Shown here in pieces: positions 14,505 to 23,121 of a DNA stretch of 49,096 nt (positions are counted from its first letter, which is position 1; each line of letters starts with the position of its first letter). This stretch comes from an uncultured Mycoplasmatota bacterium (GTDB lineage Bacteria; Bacillota_I; Bacilli_A; RF39; UBA660). The notes beneath the pieces are model-generated. The model was given only the letters and a program-made list of their open reading frames with translations, did not search any database and was not told the origin of the DNA. Both the position numbers and the translations under genes were made by a program. The DNA is taken from the NCBI GenBank assembly GCA_900546745.1, contig URDT01000006.1, positions 1 to 49,096 on the forward strand, in the 5' to 3' direction.

Positions 14505-16808
14505 ATGTTTAGTAATTTTAAAGAAGATGCTAGAAAAATAATTGTAGATGCTAAAATTGAAATGTCAAAGCTAAAACATCCTTATGTAGGATCAGAACAT
14601 CTTTTACTAGCAATATTAAAAAATGATAATGCAGTTAGTCGTCGTTTAAAAGATTATCAATTAGATTATGATACCTTTAAAAAAGAGTTGGTTAAAATTG
14701 TAGGAGTAGGTAGTGAAGAAAATAGTTTATTTCTATATACACCTTTGTTAAAAAGAATACTTGATAATGCTATTTTAGATAGCAAAGAAAGTCATAATAG
14801 CGAAGTTACTATTGAAAATTTATTTTCTTCCTTATTAGAAGAAGGGGAAGGAATTGCTATTCGAATTATGCTTGGAATGAATATCGATTTGGATGAATTA
14901 TATAGTGAATTTATGTATAAAATTGCTAATCCTAAGAAATCTAACGAAAAGTTATTAATTGATGAATTAGGAACTGATTTAACAAAAAAAGCAAAACATG
15001 GAGAGTTAGATCCTGTTATTGGTAGAGAAAAAGAATTAAAAAGAATTCTAGAAATTTTAGCTAGAAGAACAAAGAATAATCCTATTTTAATTGGAGAAGC
15101 TGGTGTTGGAAAGACAGCAATTGTAGAACAGTTAGCGCATATGATTGCTTTTAATGAAGTTCCATTTGCTTTAAAAAACAAAAGAATTATTAGTTTAGAT
15201 ATGGCTTCATTAGTAGCAGGCACAAAATATCGAGGCGAATTTGAAGAACGGGTAAAAAAACTTTTAAGAGAAATAGAAGAACATGATGACATCATATTAT
15301 TTATTGATGAAATTCATACTTTAGTTGGAGCCGGTGGAGCAGAAGGCGCTATTGATGCTTCTAATATTTTCAAACCTGCTTTAGCGCGTAATAAATTTCG
15401 TTGTATTGGAGCAACAACGATTAGTGAATATAAAAAATTTATAGAAAAAGATGCTGCTTTGGAAAGACGTTTTCAAAAAGTAAATATTGATATTCCTTCT
15501 AGAGAAGATACAAAACAAATTTTAACAAATATGAAATCTATTTATGAAAAATATCATTTTGTAAACATTGATAATTCTATTCTTGATGCGATTTTAGATT
15601 TATCTGAAAAATATATCTATGATAGAAATGAACCAGATCGTTCTTTAGATGTTTTAGATGAAGTTTGTGCGAGAGTTAGTATCAAAGAAGATAAAAATAT
15701 CAAACGATATAATCAATTAAAAAATGAATATGAAGAAATCAAAAAGCAAAAAGAAACAGCTATTTTAGAAGGAGATTTTAATCAAGCATCTAATTATAAA
15801 GATGAAGAAAATAATATTATGCATCAAATTAATGAATTAGAACTTAGTCTTTATAAAAAGAGAAATAAAAAAGTTACATTAGAAGATGTTGCTGAAGTAT
15901 TATCTTCAAAAACAAAAATTCCAGTTTATGAAATTTTGAATGATAATAAAAAAATGATTTATCAAATGAAAAAAGACTTAAAAAATTCTATTATAGGACA
16001 AGAAGAAGCTATTGATCAGGTTGTAAATGTAGCTAAGAAAATTAAATTAGGATTCAATAATCACAAATGTTATTCTATGATGTTTGTAGGACCAAGTGGA
16101 GTAGGAAAAACAATGTTGGCTAAGATATTTGGTCAATCTTTAGCGCATAATAATGTTATTAAATTAGATATGAGTGAATATTCAGAACCACATTCTGTTA
16201 GTAAAATTATAGGAGCGCCTCCAGGATATGTTGGATATGAAAATTACACTAATATTTTAGAGGAGATTAGAAATAAACCCTATTCTGTTTTAATATTAGA
16301 TGAAATTGAAAGAGCACATCCTAATATTATAAATTTATTTTTAAATGTTTTAGAAGAAGGAAAAATCAAAGATAATTCAGGTAGAGTTATTCGTTTTGAT
16401 CACGTTACTATTATCATGACTTCTAATGTTGGATTTGATGAAATTCATATTGGATTTAATGAAAAAGCAAATGATATTATCGAAAGTAAGTTAAAAGAAA
16501 ACTTCAGTGTGCCATTTTTAAATAGAATAGATAATATTGTTATTTTCAAACCAATGAATAAGAAAAATATAGAAAAACTAGTTCATTTAAAATTAGAAAG
16601 ATTATCCAGTCAGTATAAAGATTACCATTTAGATATTTCTAAAAATGTTATCGATGAAATTGTTGAAGAATCTAATTATTTTGAATATGGTGCTCGTAAA
16701 ATTGATAAAATTATCCAAGATGGTTTAGTGAATCATATGATTGATTTAATGATAGATGGTTGTAAAGAAATTAAAATTGATTGTTTAAGACAGAAAATAA
16801 ATACCTAA
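14505..16808 (+). CDS. clpC: ClpC-type AAA+ protease ATPase
   Basis: 767 residues. The N-domain (1-140, KHPYVGSEHLLLAIL) is followed by AAA module 1 with Walker A GEAGVGKT (197-204) and Walker B LFIDEIH. A middle coiled coil with a UVR-like segment (EGDFNQASNYKDEE) follows. AAA module 2 has GPSGVGKT (529-536) and LILDEIERA. IGF at 649-651 fits the loop that docks onto ClpP, so it should unfold proteins for ClpP. It is slightly shorter than Bacillus ClpC (about 810). CGAGGAGG precedes the ATG. No CtsR or CIRCE operator was seen; the upstream stretch shares a motif with the sigma-factor promoter. Confidence 0.95.
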   Translation: MFSNFKEDARKIIVDAKIEMSKLKHPYVGSEHLLLAILKNDNAVSRRLKDYQLDYDTFKKELVKIVGVGSEENSLFLYTPLLKRILDNAILDSKESHNSEVTIENLFSSLLEEGEGIAIRIMLGMNIDLDELYSEFMYKIANPKKSNEKLLIDELGTDLTKKAKHGELDPVIGREKELKRILEILARRTKNNPILIGEAGVGKTAIVEQLAHMIAFNEVPFALKNKRIISLDMASLVAGTKYRGEFEERVKKLLREIEEHDDIILFIDEIHTLVGAGGAEGAIDASNIFKPALARNKFRCIGATTISEYKKFIEKDAALERRFQKVNIDIPSREDTKQILTNMKSIYEKYHFVNIDNSILDAILDLSEKYIYDRNEPDRSLDVLDEVCARVSIKEDKNIKRYNQLKNEYEEIKKQKETAILEGDFNQASNYKDEENNIMHQINELELSLYKKRNKKVTLEDVAEVLSSKTKIPVYEILNDNKKMIYQMKKDLKNSIIGQEEAIDQVVNVAKKIKLGFNNHKCYSMMFVGPSGVGKTMLAKIFGQSLAHNNVIKLDMSEYSEPHSVSKIIGAPPGYVGYENYTNILEEIRNKPYSVLILDEIERAHPNIINLFLNVLEEGKIKDNSGRVIRFDHVTIIMTSNVGFDEIHIGFNEKANDIIESKLKENFSVPFLNRIDNIVIFKPMNKKNIEKLVHLKLERLSSQYKDYHLDISKNVIDEIVEESNYFEYGARKIDKIIQDGLVNHMIDLMIDGCKEIKIDCLRQKINT

Positions 16809-16822
16809 GTATTTATTTTTTT
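16795..16822 (+). terminator. Rho-independent terminator overlapping the clpC stop
   Basis: A perfect 10-bp stem AAATAAATAC with GTATTTATTT, loop CTAA (which contains the clpC stop), then a T run. Confidence 0.85.
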
Positions 16823-16848
16823 GTTTCACTGTTAAATTTTGGAAATTA

Positions 16849-16857
16849 TGATATAAT
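16849..16857 (+). promoter_or_regulatory. Extended -10 promoter of the DUF262-HEPN pair
   Basis: TGATATAAT (TATAAT at 16852-16857). GAAGGGAG precedes the ATG at 16884. Confidence 0.6.
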
Positions 16858-16883
16858 ATTGGTAAACAAGAAGGGAGTTTTGT

Positions 16884-18020
16884 ATGAGTATAGATGAAAT
16901 GATGGATGAAAAAAACATTGAAGTATTTGATGATGATTCTAACGAGTACCAAGACGTTACAGAACATAATGATAAATTAAAAAGAAATTTGGATATCAAA
17001 AAATATGATCGAATGATAAAAGATATTATTGCTTCTATTGATGATGGTAGTATCGTATTAACACCAGATTATCAAAGAAATTACTTATGGGATAATAAAA
17101 AATCTTCTAAATTAATAGAGTCCATTTTATTGAATATTCCAATTCCTGTTATATATGCCTCAGAAGAGGAAGATGGTAAATGGAATATAATAGATGGATT
17201 ACAAAGATTAAATACATTGAATCGTTTTTATAAGAATCAATTTAAACTTTCTGGACTAGAAGTATTGAATGAATTGAACGGAAAAACTTATTCTGATTTA
17301 TCAGATAACTTAAAAAGCAAAGTAGATCGAGGCGATTTAACCATTATATTATTGTTAGAATCTTCTTCACGCGATATTCAATATGATATATTTATGCGTT
17401 TAAATACTGGTGCTGTTCAACTGAATGAACAAGAACTTAGAAATTGTTTATATCGTGGTAAATTGAATGACTTAATTAAAACAAAAATGATATATAATGA
17501 GGATTTTATTAAACTATTCAACTTTAATATCCTTCACAAACGAATGATTGATGTAGAAATTATTTTACGATATTTATCTTTTAGTAATAATTATAATAAA
17601 GAAAAAAATATTATTGAAAATTATGATGGTCGAATTAAAAATCTTATCAATAATTTTATGCTTGAATATCAAAATGCAGATGATAAAATTTTGGAAGAAT
17701 TTCAAAATAAATTTAATGAAAATATAAAAAAATGTCGTCTTATATTTGAAGATAAGGCGTTTAAAAAGATGAATATTAATGGAAGATATGAAACAAGAAT
17801 TAATCGTCCATTATATGAAACAATTATGTTATGTTTTGAACAATATTCATTAGATGAATTATTGAGCAAAAAAGATAGAATTTTATATGAAACAGAATGT
17901 TTATTGAAAAATACAGAGTTTAATGATTTGATTTCTACGGCTACAGGAAATACTTCAAAAACGAATAAAAGAATAACTATGTATTCTGATTTATTAAAAG
18001 GAATATTCAATGATTCATAA
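16884..18020 (+). CDS. DUF262 (ParB/Srx-like) domain protein
   Basis: 378 residues. Two DUF262 hallmarks are clear: PDYQRNYLW (61-69) and DGLQR (104-108), the ParB-like nucleotide-binding/hydrolysis motif. FMRLNTGAVQLNEQELRNCLY is the conserved segment after it. The C-terminal half is alpha-helical and lacks the DUF1524 HNH nuclease found in GmrSD, so this protein probably supplies only the NTP-using sensor part. It overlaps the HEPN gene by 11 bases, so the two are translated together. DUF262 proteins often occur in anti-phage and modification-dependent restriction modules. Confidence 0.85.
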   Translation: MSIDEMMDEKNIEVFDDDSNEYQDVTEHNDKLKRNLDIKKYDRMIKDIIASIDDGSIVLTPDYQRNYLWDNKKSSKLIESILLNIPIPVIYASEEEDGKWNIIDGLQRLNTLNRFYKNQFKLSGLEVLNELNGKTYSDLSDNLKSKVDRGDLTIILLLESSSRDIQYDIFMRLNTGAVQLNEQELRNCLYRGKLNDLIKTKMIYNEDFIKLFNFNILHKRMIDVEIILRYLSFSNNYNKEKNIIENYDGRIKNLINNFMLEYQNADDKILEEFQNKFNENIKKCRLIFEDKAFKKMNINGRYETRINRPLYETIMLCFEQYSLDELLSKKDRILYETECLLKNTEFNDLISTATGNTSKTNKRITMYSDLLKGIFNDS

Positions 18021-18714
18021 ACTAGATAAAAATTTAGATAGTAATAGAGAATTTTCTATGTTAGTTGATCTTTTGAATCAAAATATTAATGAAGAATCCG
18101 ATCAAGTAGAATTATTAGAAAAAATGTTAATTATATTATTAGTTACAAAATTAGAAACGTTTTTAGAAAATAAAACTAGTGAATGGTTTGAATACATGAA
18201 AAGTAATCCGATGAATACTGTGAATAATATATCACAAGTAATAAAAAAAGAAATTATAAAGGATACTTATAGAATTTGTAAAGAATTAGAAGATGGTGTT
18301 GTTAGCAATAAAAATAAAAACAAAATCAAAAATTTTAATATTTTAATTGATGAACTCTATCCCTTAAGTAATTTAGATATTGATTTTAAACTTACCCTAA
18401 ATTCTCATGGAAGTAACGAAATAAAAGGATTACTTAGAAAAATTGGATTAGAAAACATTTTTGAGACAATAGAAGAAAATGTGGAAAAAGGTAACGAAGT
18501 ATTAGAAGGAATTCATTTAACTGCGAAAATGGATTATGAAGGTATTATTAATAAATTAATTAATTATCGAAATAGTATTATTCATGAAGATTATTTAAAT
18601 TATATTTCTATTTCAGATATTAATGAATTTATTGAAAGTGTGAATCTAATTGGAAATGTAGTTTTTAATTATGTAAAACAATTTGAATTAGAAAAAGACG
18701 TTATAATGGAATAA
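18010..18714 (+). CDS. HEPN-domain protein (MAE_28990/MAE_18760-like), putative RNase
   Basis: 234 residues, all-alpha, no signal peptide. Arg187-x4-His192 in INYRNSIIHEDY is the HEPN RNase signature, placed in the final helical pair as expected. The N-terminal part (ILLVTKLETFLENKTSEWFEY) resembles the MAE_28990/MAE_18760 HEPN branch, which has been predicted computationally to be RNase toxins of defence loci. The 11-base overlap with the DUF262 gene makes a two-component module likely: DUF262 as sensor or regulator, HEPN as effector. The assignment rests on the RxxxxH motif and on context. Confidence 0.75.
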   Translation: MIHKLDKNLDSNREFSMLVDLLNQNINEESDQVELLEKMLIILLVTKLETFLENKTSEWFEYMKSNPMNTVNNISQVIKKEIIKDTYRICKELEDGVVSNKNKNKIKNFNILIDELYPLSNLDIDFKLTLNSHGSNEIKGLLRKIGLENIFETIEENVEKGNEVLEGIHLTAKMDYEGIINKLINYRNSIIHEDYLNYISISDINEFIESVNLIGNVVFNYVKQFELEKDVIME

Positions 18715-18730
18715 AATTTAATTATGACAC

Positions 18731-18759
18731 TTGATTTTAAGTGTTATATATACTATACT
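18731..18759 (+). promoter_or_regulatory. Promoter of the T-box/leuS transcript
   Basis: TTGATT (18731-18736), 17 bp, TATACT (18754-18759). It overlaps a small hairpin (ACACTT with AAGTGT, 18727-18744) that may weakly terminate the HEPN transcript. Confidence 0.55.
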
Positions 18760-18769
18760 ATTTATAGTT

Positions 18770-18978
18770 TTAAAAGCAATGAAAAAGAGTATTAGTAAGA
18801 AATTTTAATAAAGAGAGAATGTGGATGGTGTAAACATTTTTAGAATTCTTATGAACTTTCTTTAGAGCTTTATATATGATAAGTATATAACGTTACTCGC
18901 GTTAAGAGGTCAAGAGCATAAAACATTATGAAATAAGGTGGTACCGCGATTTTTCGTCCTTATGATTGATGTTTTTTT
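18770..18978 (+). promoter_or_regulatory. T-box riboswitch, leucine-specific (CUU specifier)
   Basis: The conserved T-box AAGGTGGTACCGCG is at 18935-18948. Upstream, AAAGAGAG, GGATGGTGTAAAC and then ATGAA-CTT-TCTTTAGAGC follow the usual Stem I order; CTT at 18856-18858 sits at the specifier position and reads Leu. The TGGT of the T-box pairs with an A-CCA tRNA end, as in tRNA-Leu. The terminator form is AAAACAT (18920-18926) plus ATAAGG (18933-18938) pairing with CCTTAT (18958-18963) plus ATGTTTT (18969-18975), ending in T's. Uncharged tRNA-Leu should stabilise the antiterminator and raise expression of the membrane protein and leuS. Confidence 0.9.
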
Positions 18979-18996
18979 GTTGTTTAGGAGGCAATT

Positions 18997-19344
18997 ATGA
19001 AATATCTAGTAATGTGGATTACAATTTTTATAATCATTTATTTATTTTATTTATTATTTGTGATCTTACGAAAGAAGAAATTAGAATTATTTAAAAATAA
19101 TACTGGTTTACGTTATATGGTTAAGGTTTATCATTTGGATTTAACACACTATAATATAAAGACATTAGCAAACTGGATTGCAATTACCAATGCTTTTATT
19201 ATTGCGACGACATTTATTATAGTAGATTTTATTAGTAATCTTTATTTGAAAATGATACTTGCGTTAATAACTTTAGTAATATTACAATTATTAACTTATC
19301 ATATTATGGGTACTATTTTAAAAAGGAGTGATAAAAATGTATAA
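18997..19344 (+). CDS. Small membrane protein between T-box and leuS
   Basis: 115 residues with three hydrophobic helices (about 4-24, 62-82 and 86-106) and a basic stretch after the first. I do not recognise it. AGGAGG precedes the ATG, and its last codons overlap the leuS start, so it is under the leucine T-box. It could be a membrane helper or a small transporter subunit; nothing in the sequence decides this. Confidence 0.7.
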   Translation: MKYLVMWITIFIIIYLFYLLFVILRKKKLELFKNNTGLRYMVKVYHLDLTHYNIKTLANWIAITNAFIIATTFIIVDFISNLYLKMILALITLVILQLLTYHIMGTILKRSDKNV

Positions 19345-22159
19345 TTTTAAAGAAGTAGAAAAAAAATGGCAAAATAAATGGGAAAAAGAAGAAACTTTTA
19401 AAGTAACAGAAGATCAAAATAAGAAAAAATATTACATGTTAGTAGAGTTTCCATATCCATCAGGAGCAGGATTACATGTAGGACATGCTAGATGCTTTAC
19501 AGCAAGTGATGTTCAAGCAAGATATAAAAGATTAAAAGGTTATAATGTTCTTTTTCCATTCGGATTTGATTCTTTTGGTAATCCAGCCGAACAATATGCT
19601 ATTAAAAATCATGAACATCCATCTATTATGACTCATAAATGTATTGATGTATTTAGAAATCAAGCCAAAAGCCTTGGACTTTCTGTTGATTGGTCAAGAG
19701 AAATTAGTACTTGTGAACCAGAATATTATAAATGGACTCAATGGCAATTTATCAAATTTTTTAATGCAGGACTTGCTTATAAAGATGAAAAAGAAATTAA
19801 TTGGTGTCCAAAATGTAAAATGGGACTTTCCAATGAAGATTCACAAGGTGGTAAATGTGTAAGATGTGATACTCCGGTTGAAAAGAAATTAAAAAATCAA
19901 TGGATGCTTAAAATGAAAGATTATTCTGAAAAATTAATTGATGGGTTAAAAAATACCGAAATTTTAGAGAAAGTCAAAACAGCTCAAATTAATTGGATTG
20001 GAAAATCAATAGGTGCTCATGTTGATTTCAAAATCAAAGAAGTAGACGAGAAAATAACTGTATTTACAACAAGATGTGATACTTTATTTGGAGCAACATT
20101 TATTGTTATTTCACCAGAACATCCTTTATTAGAACAATATCAAAATCAAATTCAAAATATGGATGAAGTAACACAATATCAAACAGAAGCAAAAGCAAAA
20201 TCAGATATTGAAAGAACTGACATGACGAAAGAAAAAACAGGAGTAAAATTAGAAGGACTTACAGCTATTAATCCAGTAAATAATAAAGAAATGCCAATTT
20301 ATATTAGCGATTATGTATTAATGGGATATGGTACGGGAGCAATTATGGCAGTTCCAGCTCACGATACTAGAGATTTCGAATTTGCTAAAAAGTTTGGGAT
20401 TGATATTATTCAAGTGTTAGAACCAATAACAGGTACACCTCATGAAAATGAAATTCATAAAGATAGTATTGTAGCAGTTGTTTATGATGAAAAGACGGAT
20501 AAATATTTAACGATTAATTGGAAAAATAAAGGTGGAAGATTATTTGTTGGTGGAACAAGAAATTCTAACGAAAGTGCTTTAGAATGTGCTCTTAGAGAAA
20601 TCAAAGAAGAAACCGGTTATGATGATTTAGAGTTTATAAAAGAAACTTTCAAAATTAATCATCATTATTATGCTTTTAACAAAGATAAGTATTTTGAAAT
20701 AGAAAGTACAGGATTGTTTTTCAAGTTAAAATCAGATCATAAACAATGTCAACAATTAGAAGAAGATGAAGTATTTGATATTGAATGGGTAACAAAAGAA
20801 ACAATTTTAGATGAAGTAAAAGATGAATTGCATATTACTACTTTCCATTATTGTATCAATGAAGATGCTATGGTTGGAGATGGTATTCATATTCATTCTG
20901 ATTTTCTTGATGGAATGAATAAAGAAGAAGCTTTAAATAAAATGTATGAATATTTAGAAGAAAATAAAATAGGACATAAATTTACGAATTATAAATTACA
21001 AGATTGGATTTTCTCTAGACAAAGATTCTGGGGAGAACCAATTCCAATGGTACATTGTGAGAAATGTGGTTGGGTTCCAGTAGATGAAAAAGATTTACCA
21101 GTGGTTCTTCCAAATGTAGAAAGCTATGAACCAACTCAAGATGGAGAAAGTCCATTATCTCTTCTAGAAGACTTTGTTAATACAACTTGTCCAAAATGTG
21201 GAGGAAAAGCAAAAAGAGAAACTGATACAATGCCAAACTGGGCTGGATCTTGTTGGTATTTCTTAAGATATATGGATGCTCATAATAACCAAGAATTTGC
21301 TTCTAAAGAGAAAATGAATTATTGGGGTCAAGTAGATTTATATGATGGTGGAATGGAGCATGCTACAAGACACTTGCTTTATGCTAGATTCTGGAATATA
21401 TTCTTACATGAACAAGGATTAGTGCCATATAGTGAACCTTTTTATAAAAGAATTGCTCATGGTATGATTCTTGCTCATGATGGAAGTAAAATGAGTAAAT
21501 CAAAAGGAAATACAGTAGATCCTACTGAAATGATAGAAAAATATGGAGCAGATGCTTTAAGACTTTATGAAATGTTTATTGGTGATTATTCTAAAGATGC
21601 TGCATGGAATGAAGATTCTCTTAATGGATGTGCTAAATTCTTAGATAGAGTATACAATTTGGGAGAAACTATTGTAGATGAAGATATCATTTCTAAAGAA
21701 AATGAAAAAATGATTCATAAAGGAATTAAAAAAGTTAGTGAAGATATTGAAGCGTTAAAATACAATACAGCAGTATCTACTCTTATGACGATGTTAAATG
21801 AGTTTAATGCTAATAAAAAAATTACGAAAAAAGAATATAGAATATTCTTACAATTATTAAATCCTTTTGCTCCTCATATGACAGAAGAATTAAATAAAAA
21901 ATATCATTTAGGAAGTGAATTATCTACATCCGTATTAGAAAGTTATGATGAAACAAAGATTATAGATGATACATTTACGATGGTTGTTCAAGTCAATGGT
22001 AAAGTAAGAGGAAAAATAGAAGTAGATCAAGATACTTCAAAAGAAGAAATGGAATCTTTAGCTTATTCAATAGAAAATGTAAAAAATCATATTGAAGGAA
22101 AAGAAATTGTAAAAGTAGTTATCATTCCAAAAAAATTAGTAAATATTGTAGTAAAATAA
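19337..22159 (+). CDS. leuS: Leucyl-tRNA synthetase with an inserted Nudix domain
   Basis: 940 residues from the ATG at 19337, which follows AAGGAG with 8-base spacing; the GTG at 19328 overlaps the ribosome site. A typical bacterial LeuRS is about 800-810 residues. HVGH (47-50) and KMSKS (in DGSKMSKSKGNT) are present, as are the zinc-type CEKCGW and CPKCGG and the C-terminal anticodon-binding domain. The CP1 editing domain is interrupted at about 375-505 by a complete Nudix domain whose box is perfect: G406, E412, R420, E421, E424, E425 and G427 (REIKEETGY). The editing domain resumes at AMVGDGIHIHSDFLDG. No frameshift is seen. Confidence 0.95.
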   Translation: MYNFKEVEKKWQNKWEKEETFKVTEDQNKKKYYMLVEFPYPSGAGLHVGHARCFTASDVQARYKRLKGYNVLFPFGFDSFGNPAEQYAIKNHEHPSIMTHKCIDVFRNQAKSLGLSVDWSREISTCEPEYYKWTQWQFIKFFNAGLAYKDEKEINWCPKCKMGLSNEDSQGGKCVRCDTPVEKKLKNQWMLKMKDYSEKLIDGLKNTEILEKVKTAQINWIGKSIGAHVDFKIKEVDEKITVFTTRCDTLFGATFIVISPEHPLLEQYQNQIQNMDEVTQYQTEAKAKSDIERTDMTKEKTGVKLEGLTAINPVNNKEMPIYISDYVLMGYGTGAIMAVPAHDTRDFEFAKKFGIDIIQVLEPITGTPHENEIHKDSIVAVVYDEKTDKYLTINWKNKGGRLFVGGTRNSNESALECALREIKEETGYDDLEFIKETFKINHHYYAFNKDKYFEIESTGLFFKLKSDHKQCQQLEEDEVFDIEWVTKETILDEVKDELHITTFHYCINEDAMVGDGIHIHSDFLDGMNKEEALNKMYEYLEENKIGHKFTNYKLQDWIFSRQRFWGEPIPMVHCEKCGWVPVDEKDLPVVLPNVESYEPTQDGESPLSLLEDFVNTTCPKCGGKAKRETDTMPNWAGSCWYFLRYMDAHNNQEFASKEKMNYWGQVDLYDGGMEHATRHLLYARFWNIFLHEQGLVPYSEPFYKRIAHGMILAHDGSKMSKSKGNTVDPTEMIEKYGADALRLYEMFIGDYSKDAAWNEDSLNGCAKFLDRVYNLGETIVDEDIISKENEKMIHKGIKKVSEDIEALKYNTAVSTLMTMLNEFNANKKITKKEYRIFLQLLNPFAPHMTEELNKKYHLGSELSTSVLESYDETKIIDDTFTMVVQVNGKVRGKIEVDQDTSKEEMESLAYSIENVKNHIEGKEIVKVVIIPKKLVNIVVK

Positions 22160-22202
22160 TGGAATGAAGGAAAAAGTTATTTAAAAATATGCAAGTTTTT
22201 AA

Positions 22203-22231
22203 TTGACAAACATAGTATTGTTATGTATAAT
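22203..22231 (+). promoter_or_regulatory. Consensus promoter of infC-rpmI-rplT
   Basis: A perfect TTGACA (22203-22208), 17-bp spacer and TATAAT (22226-22231). Confidence 0.9.
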
Positions 22232-22261
22232 GTATAGGAAAGTTAAAAAAAGGAAAGAAGA

Positions 22262-22357
22262 AGTATCCACTTCTCACCCGATTGCTATAGCTTTGGGTTT
22301 ATGCCATTTTATATTCAATTTGGTTTTTAAGTGGATACTCGTGTATTCACTTTTTTT
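22262..22357 (+). promoter_or_regulatory. L20-type leader with mutually exclusive antiterminator and terminator
   Basis: AAGTGGATACT (22329-22339) can pair perfectly over a long range with AGTATCCACTT (22262-22272). Alternatively AAGTGGATAC pairs with GTATTCACTT (22343-22352) to form a terminator followed by seven T's. The two helices share one strand, so only one can form. In Bacillus an infC-rpmI-rplT leader of this type is regulated by ribosomal protein L20. The 56-base loop can fold further (ACCC with GGGT around GCTATAGC). Confidence 0.85.
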
Positions 22358-22372
22358 ATGGAGGTGTCAGGT

Positions 22373-22894
22373 ATCGCAAAGGAAAAACAAATGTACATTA
22401 ATGATCAAATTAGAGCTAGAGAAGTAATGGTAATTGGTCCTGGAGGGGAACAATTAGGAATTAAATCTTTGAATGATGCAAAAACTTTGGCTAGTTTTGC
22501 AGGATTTGATTTAGTTTTAATTAATCCAACAGCTACGCCACCTGTGTGTAAAATAATGGATTATAATAAGTTTAAATATGAAAATAAGAAAAAACAAAAA
22601 GAAAACTTAAAAAAACAAAGAGAATCAAATTTAGAGATGAAAGAATATCGTTTATCTGTTACAATCGATGTTCATGATTTTGATACACGTGTACGTAATT
22701 CATCAAAATATTTAGAAAAAGGTCATAAAGTAAAAGTTTCTATTCGTTTTAAAGGAAGAGAAATGGCTCATCCTGAATTAGGAAAAGATGTACTACTAAG
22801 ATTTGCTAAAGAATTAGAAAATGTTGCTAGTATTGATCAAAATCCTAAACTAGAAGGTAAGTTTATGACAATGATACTAGCCCCAAAGAAATAA
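22373..22894 (+). CDS. infC: Translation initiation factor IF-3, probable AUC start
   Basis: 173 residues from ATC at 22373, with the N-terminal domain NDQIRAREVMVIGPGGEQLGIK, the linker and the C-terminal 30S-binding domain all intact. GGAGGT (22360-22365) lies 7 bases before ATC, the ideal distance. The upstream ATG at 22358 is inside the terminator T run and has no ribosome site. The next ATG (22391) has AAAGGA at good distance and is the alternative start. IF-3 genes often use rare AUU/AUC starts, which IF-3 itself discriminates against, giving feedback control. Confidence 0.9.
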   Translation: MAKEKQMYINDQIRAREVMVIGPGGEQLGIKSLNDAKTLASFAGFDLVLINPTATPPVCKIMDYNKFKYENKKKQKENLKKQRESNLEMKEYRLSVTIDVHDFDTRVRNSSKYLEKGHKVKVSIRFKGREMAHPELGKDVLLRFAKELENVASIDQNPKLEGKFMTMILAPKK

Positions 22895-22910
22895 AGGTAG
22901 GAGGAATAAT

Positions 22911-23105
22911 ATGCCAAAATTAAAAACACATAAAGGTACAGCAAAAGTTTGTAAAGTTAGACCTGGTGGAACAGTTAAGATTGGAACACCTGGTTCAAGA
23001 CATAATACTGGTAAAAAGAACGCTGCTAGTAATAGAAAAAGCAGAAGTGGTTCTTTATTAAGTAATTCAGATTACAAAAGAATTAAAGATATATTAGGTA
23101 AATAG
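22911..23105 (+). CDS. rpmI: 50S ribosomal protein L35 (bL35)
   Basis: 64 residues, basic, starting MPKLKTHKGTAKVCKVRPGG, the family signature. It is the second gene of the infC operon with AGGAGG before the ATG. It is of normal length and structurally contacts 23S rRNA. Confidence 0.97.
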   Translation: MPKLKTHKGTAKVCKVRPGGTVKIGTPGSRHNTGKKNAASNRKSRSGSLLSNSDYKRIKDILGK

Positions 23106-23121
23106 TTAGAAGGAGGATATT

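Noticed and set aside
14792..15295. 167-codon ORF on the minus strand
   Set aside because: It lies wholly inside clpC on the opposite strand, with no ribosome site and a Ser/Ile-rich composition expected of an antisense shadow.
22203..22427. 74-codon ORF in the infC leader
   Set aside because: It begins with a TTG inside the -35 hexamer and runs through the attenuator hairpins; no ribosome site. It is a by-product of open AT-rich frames.
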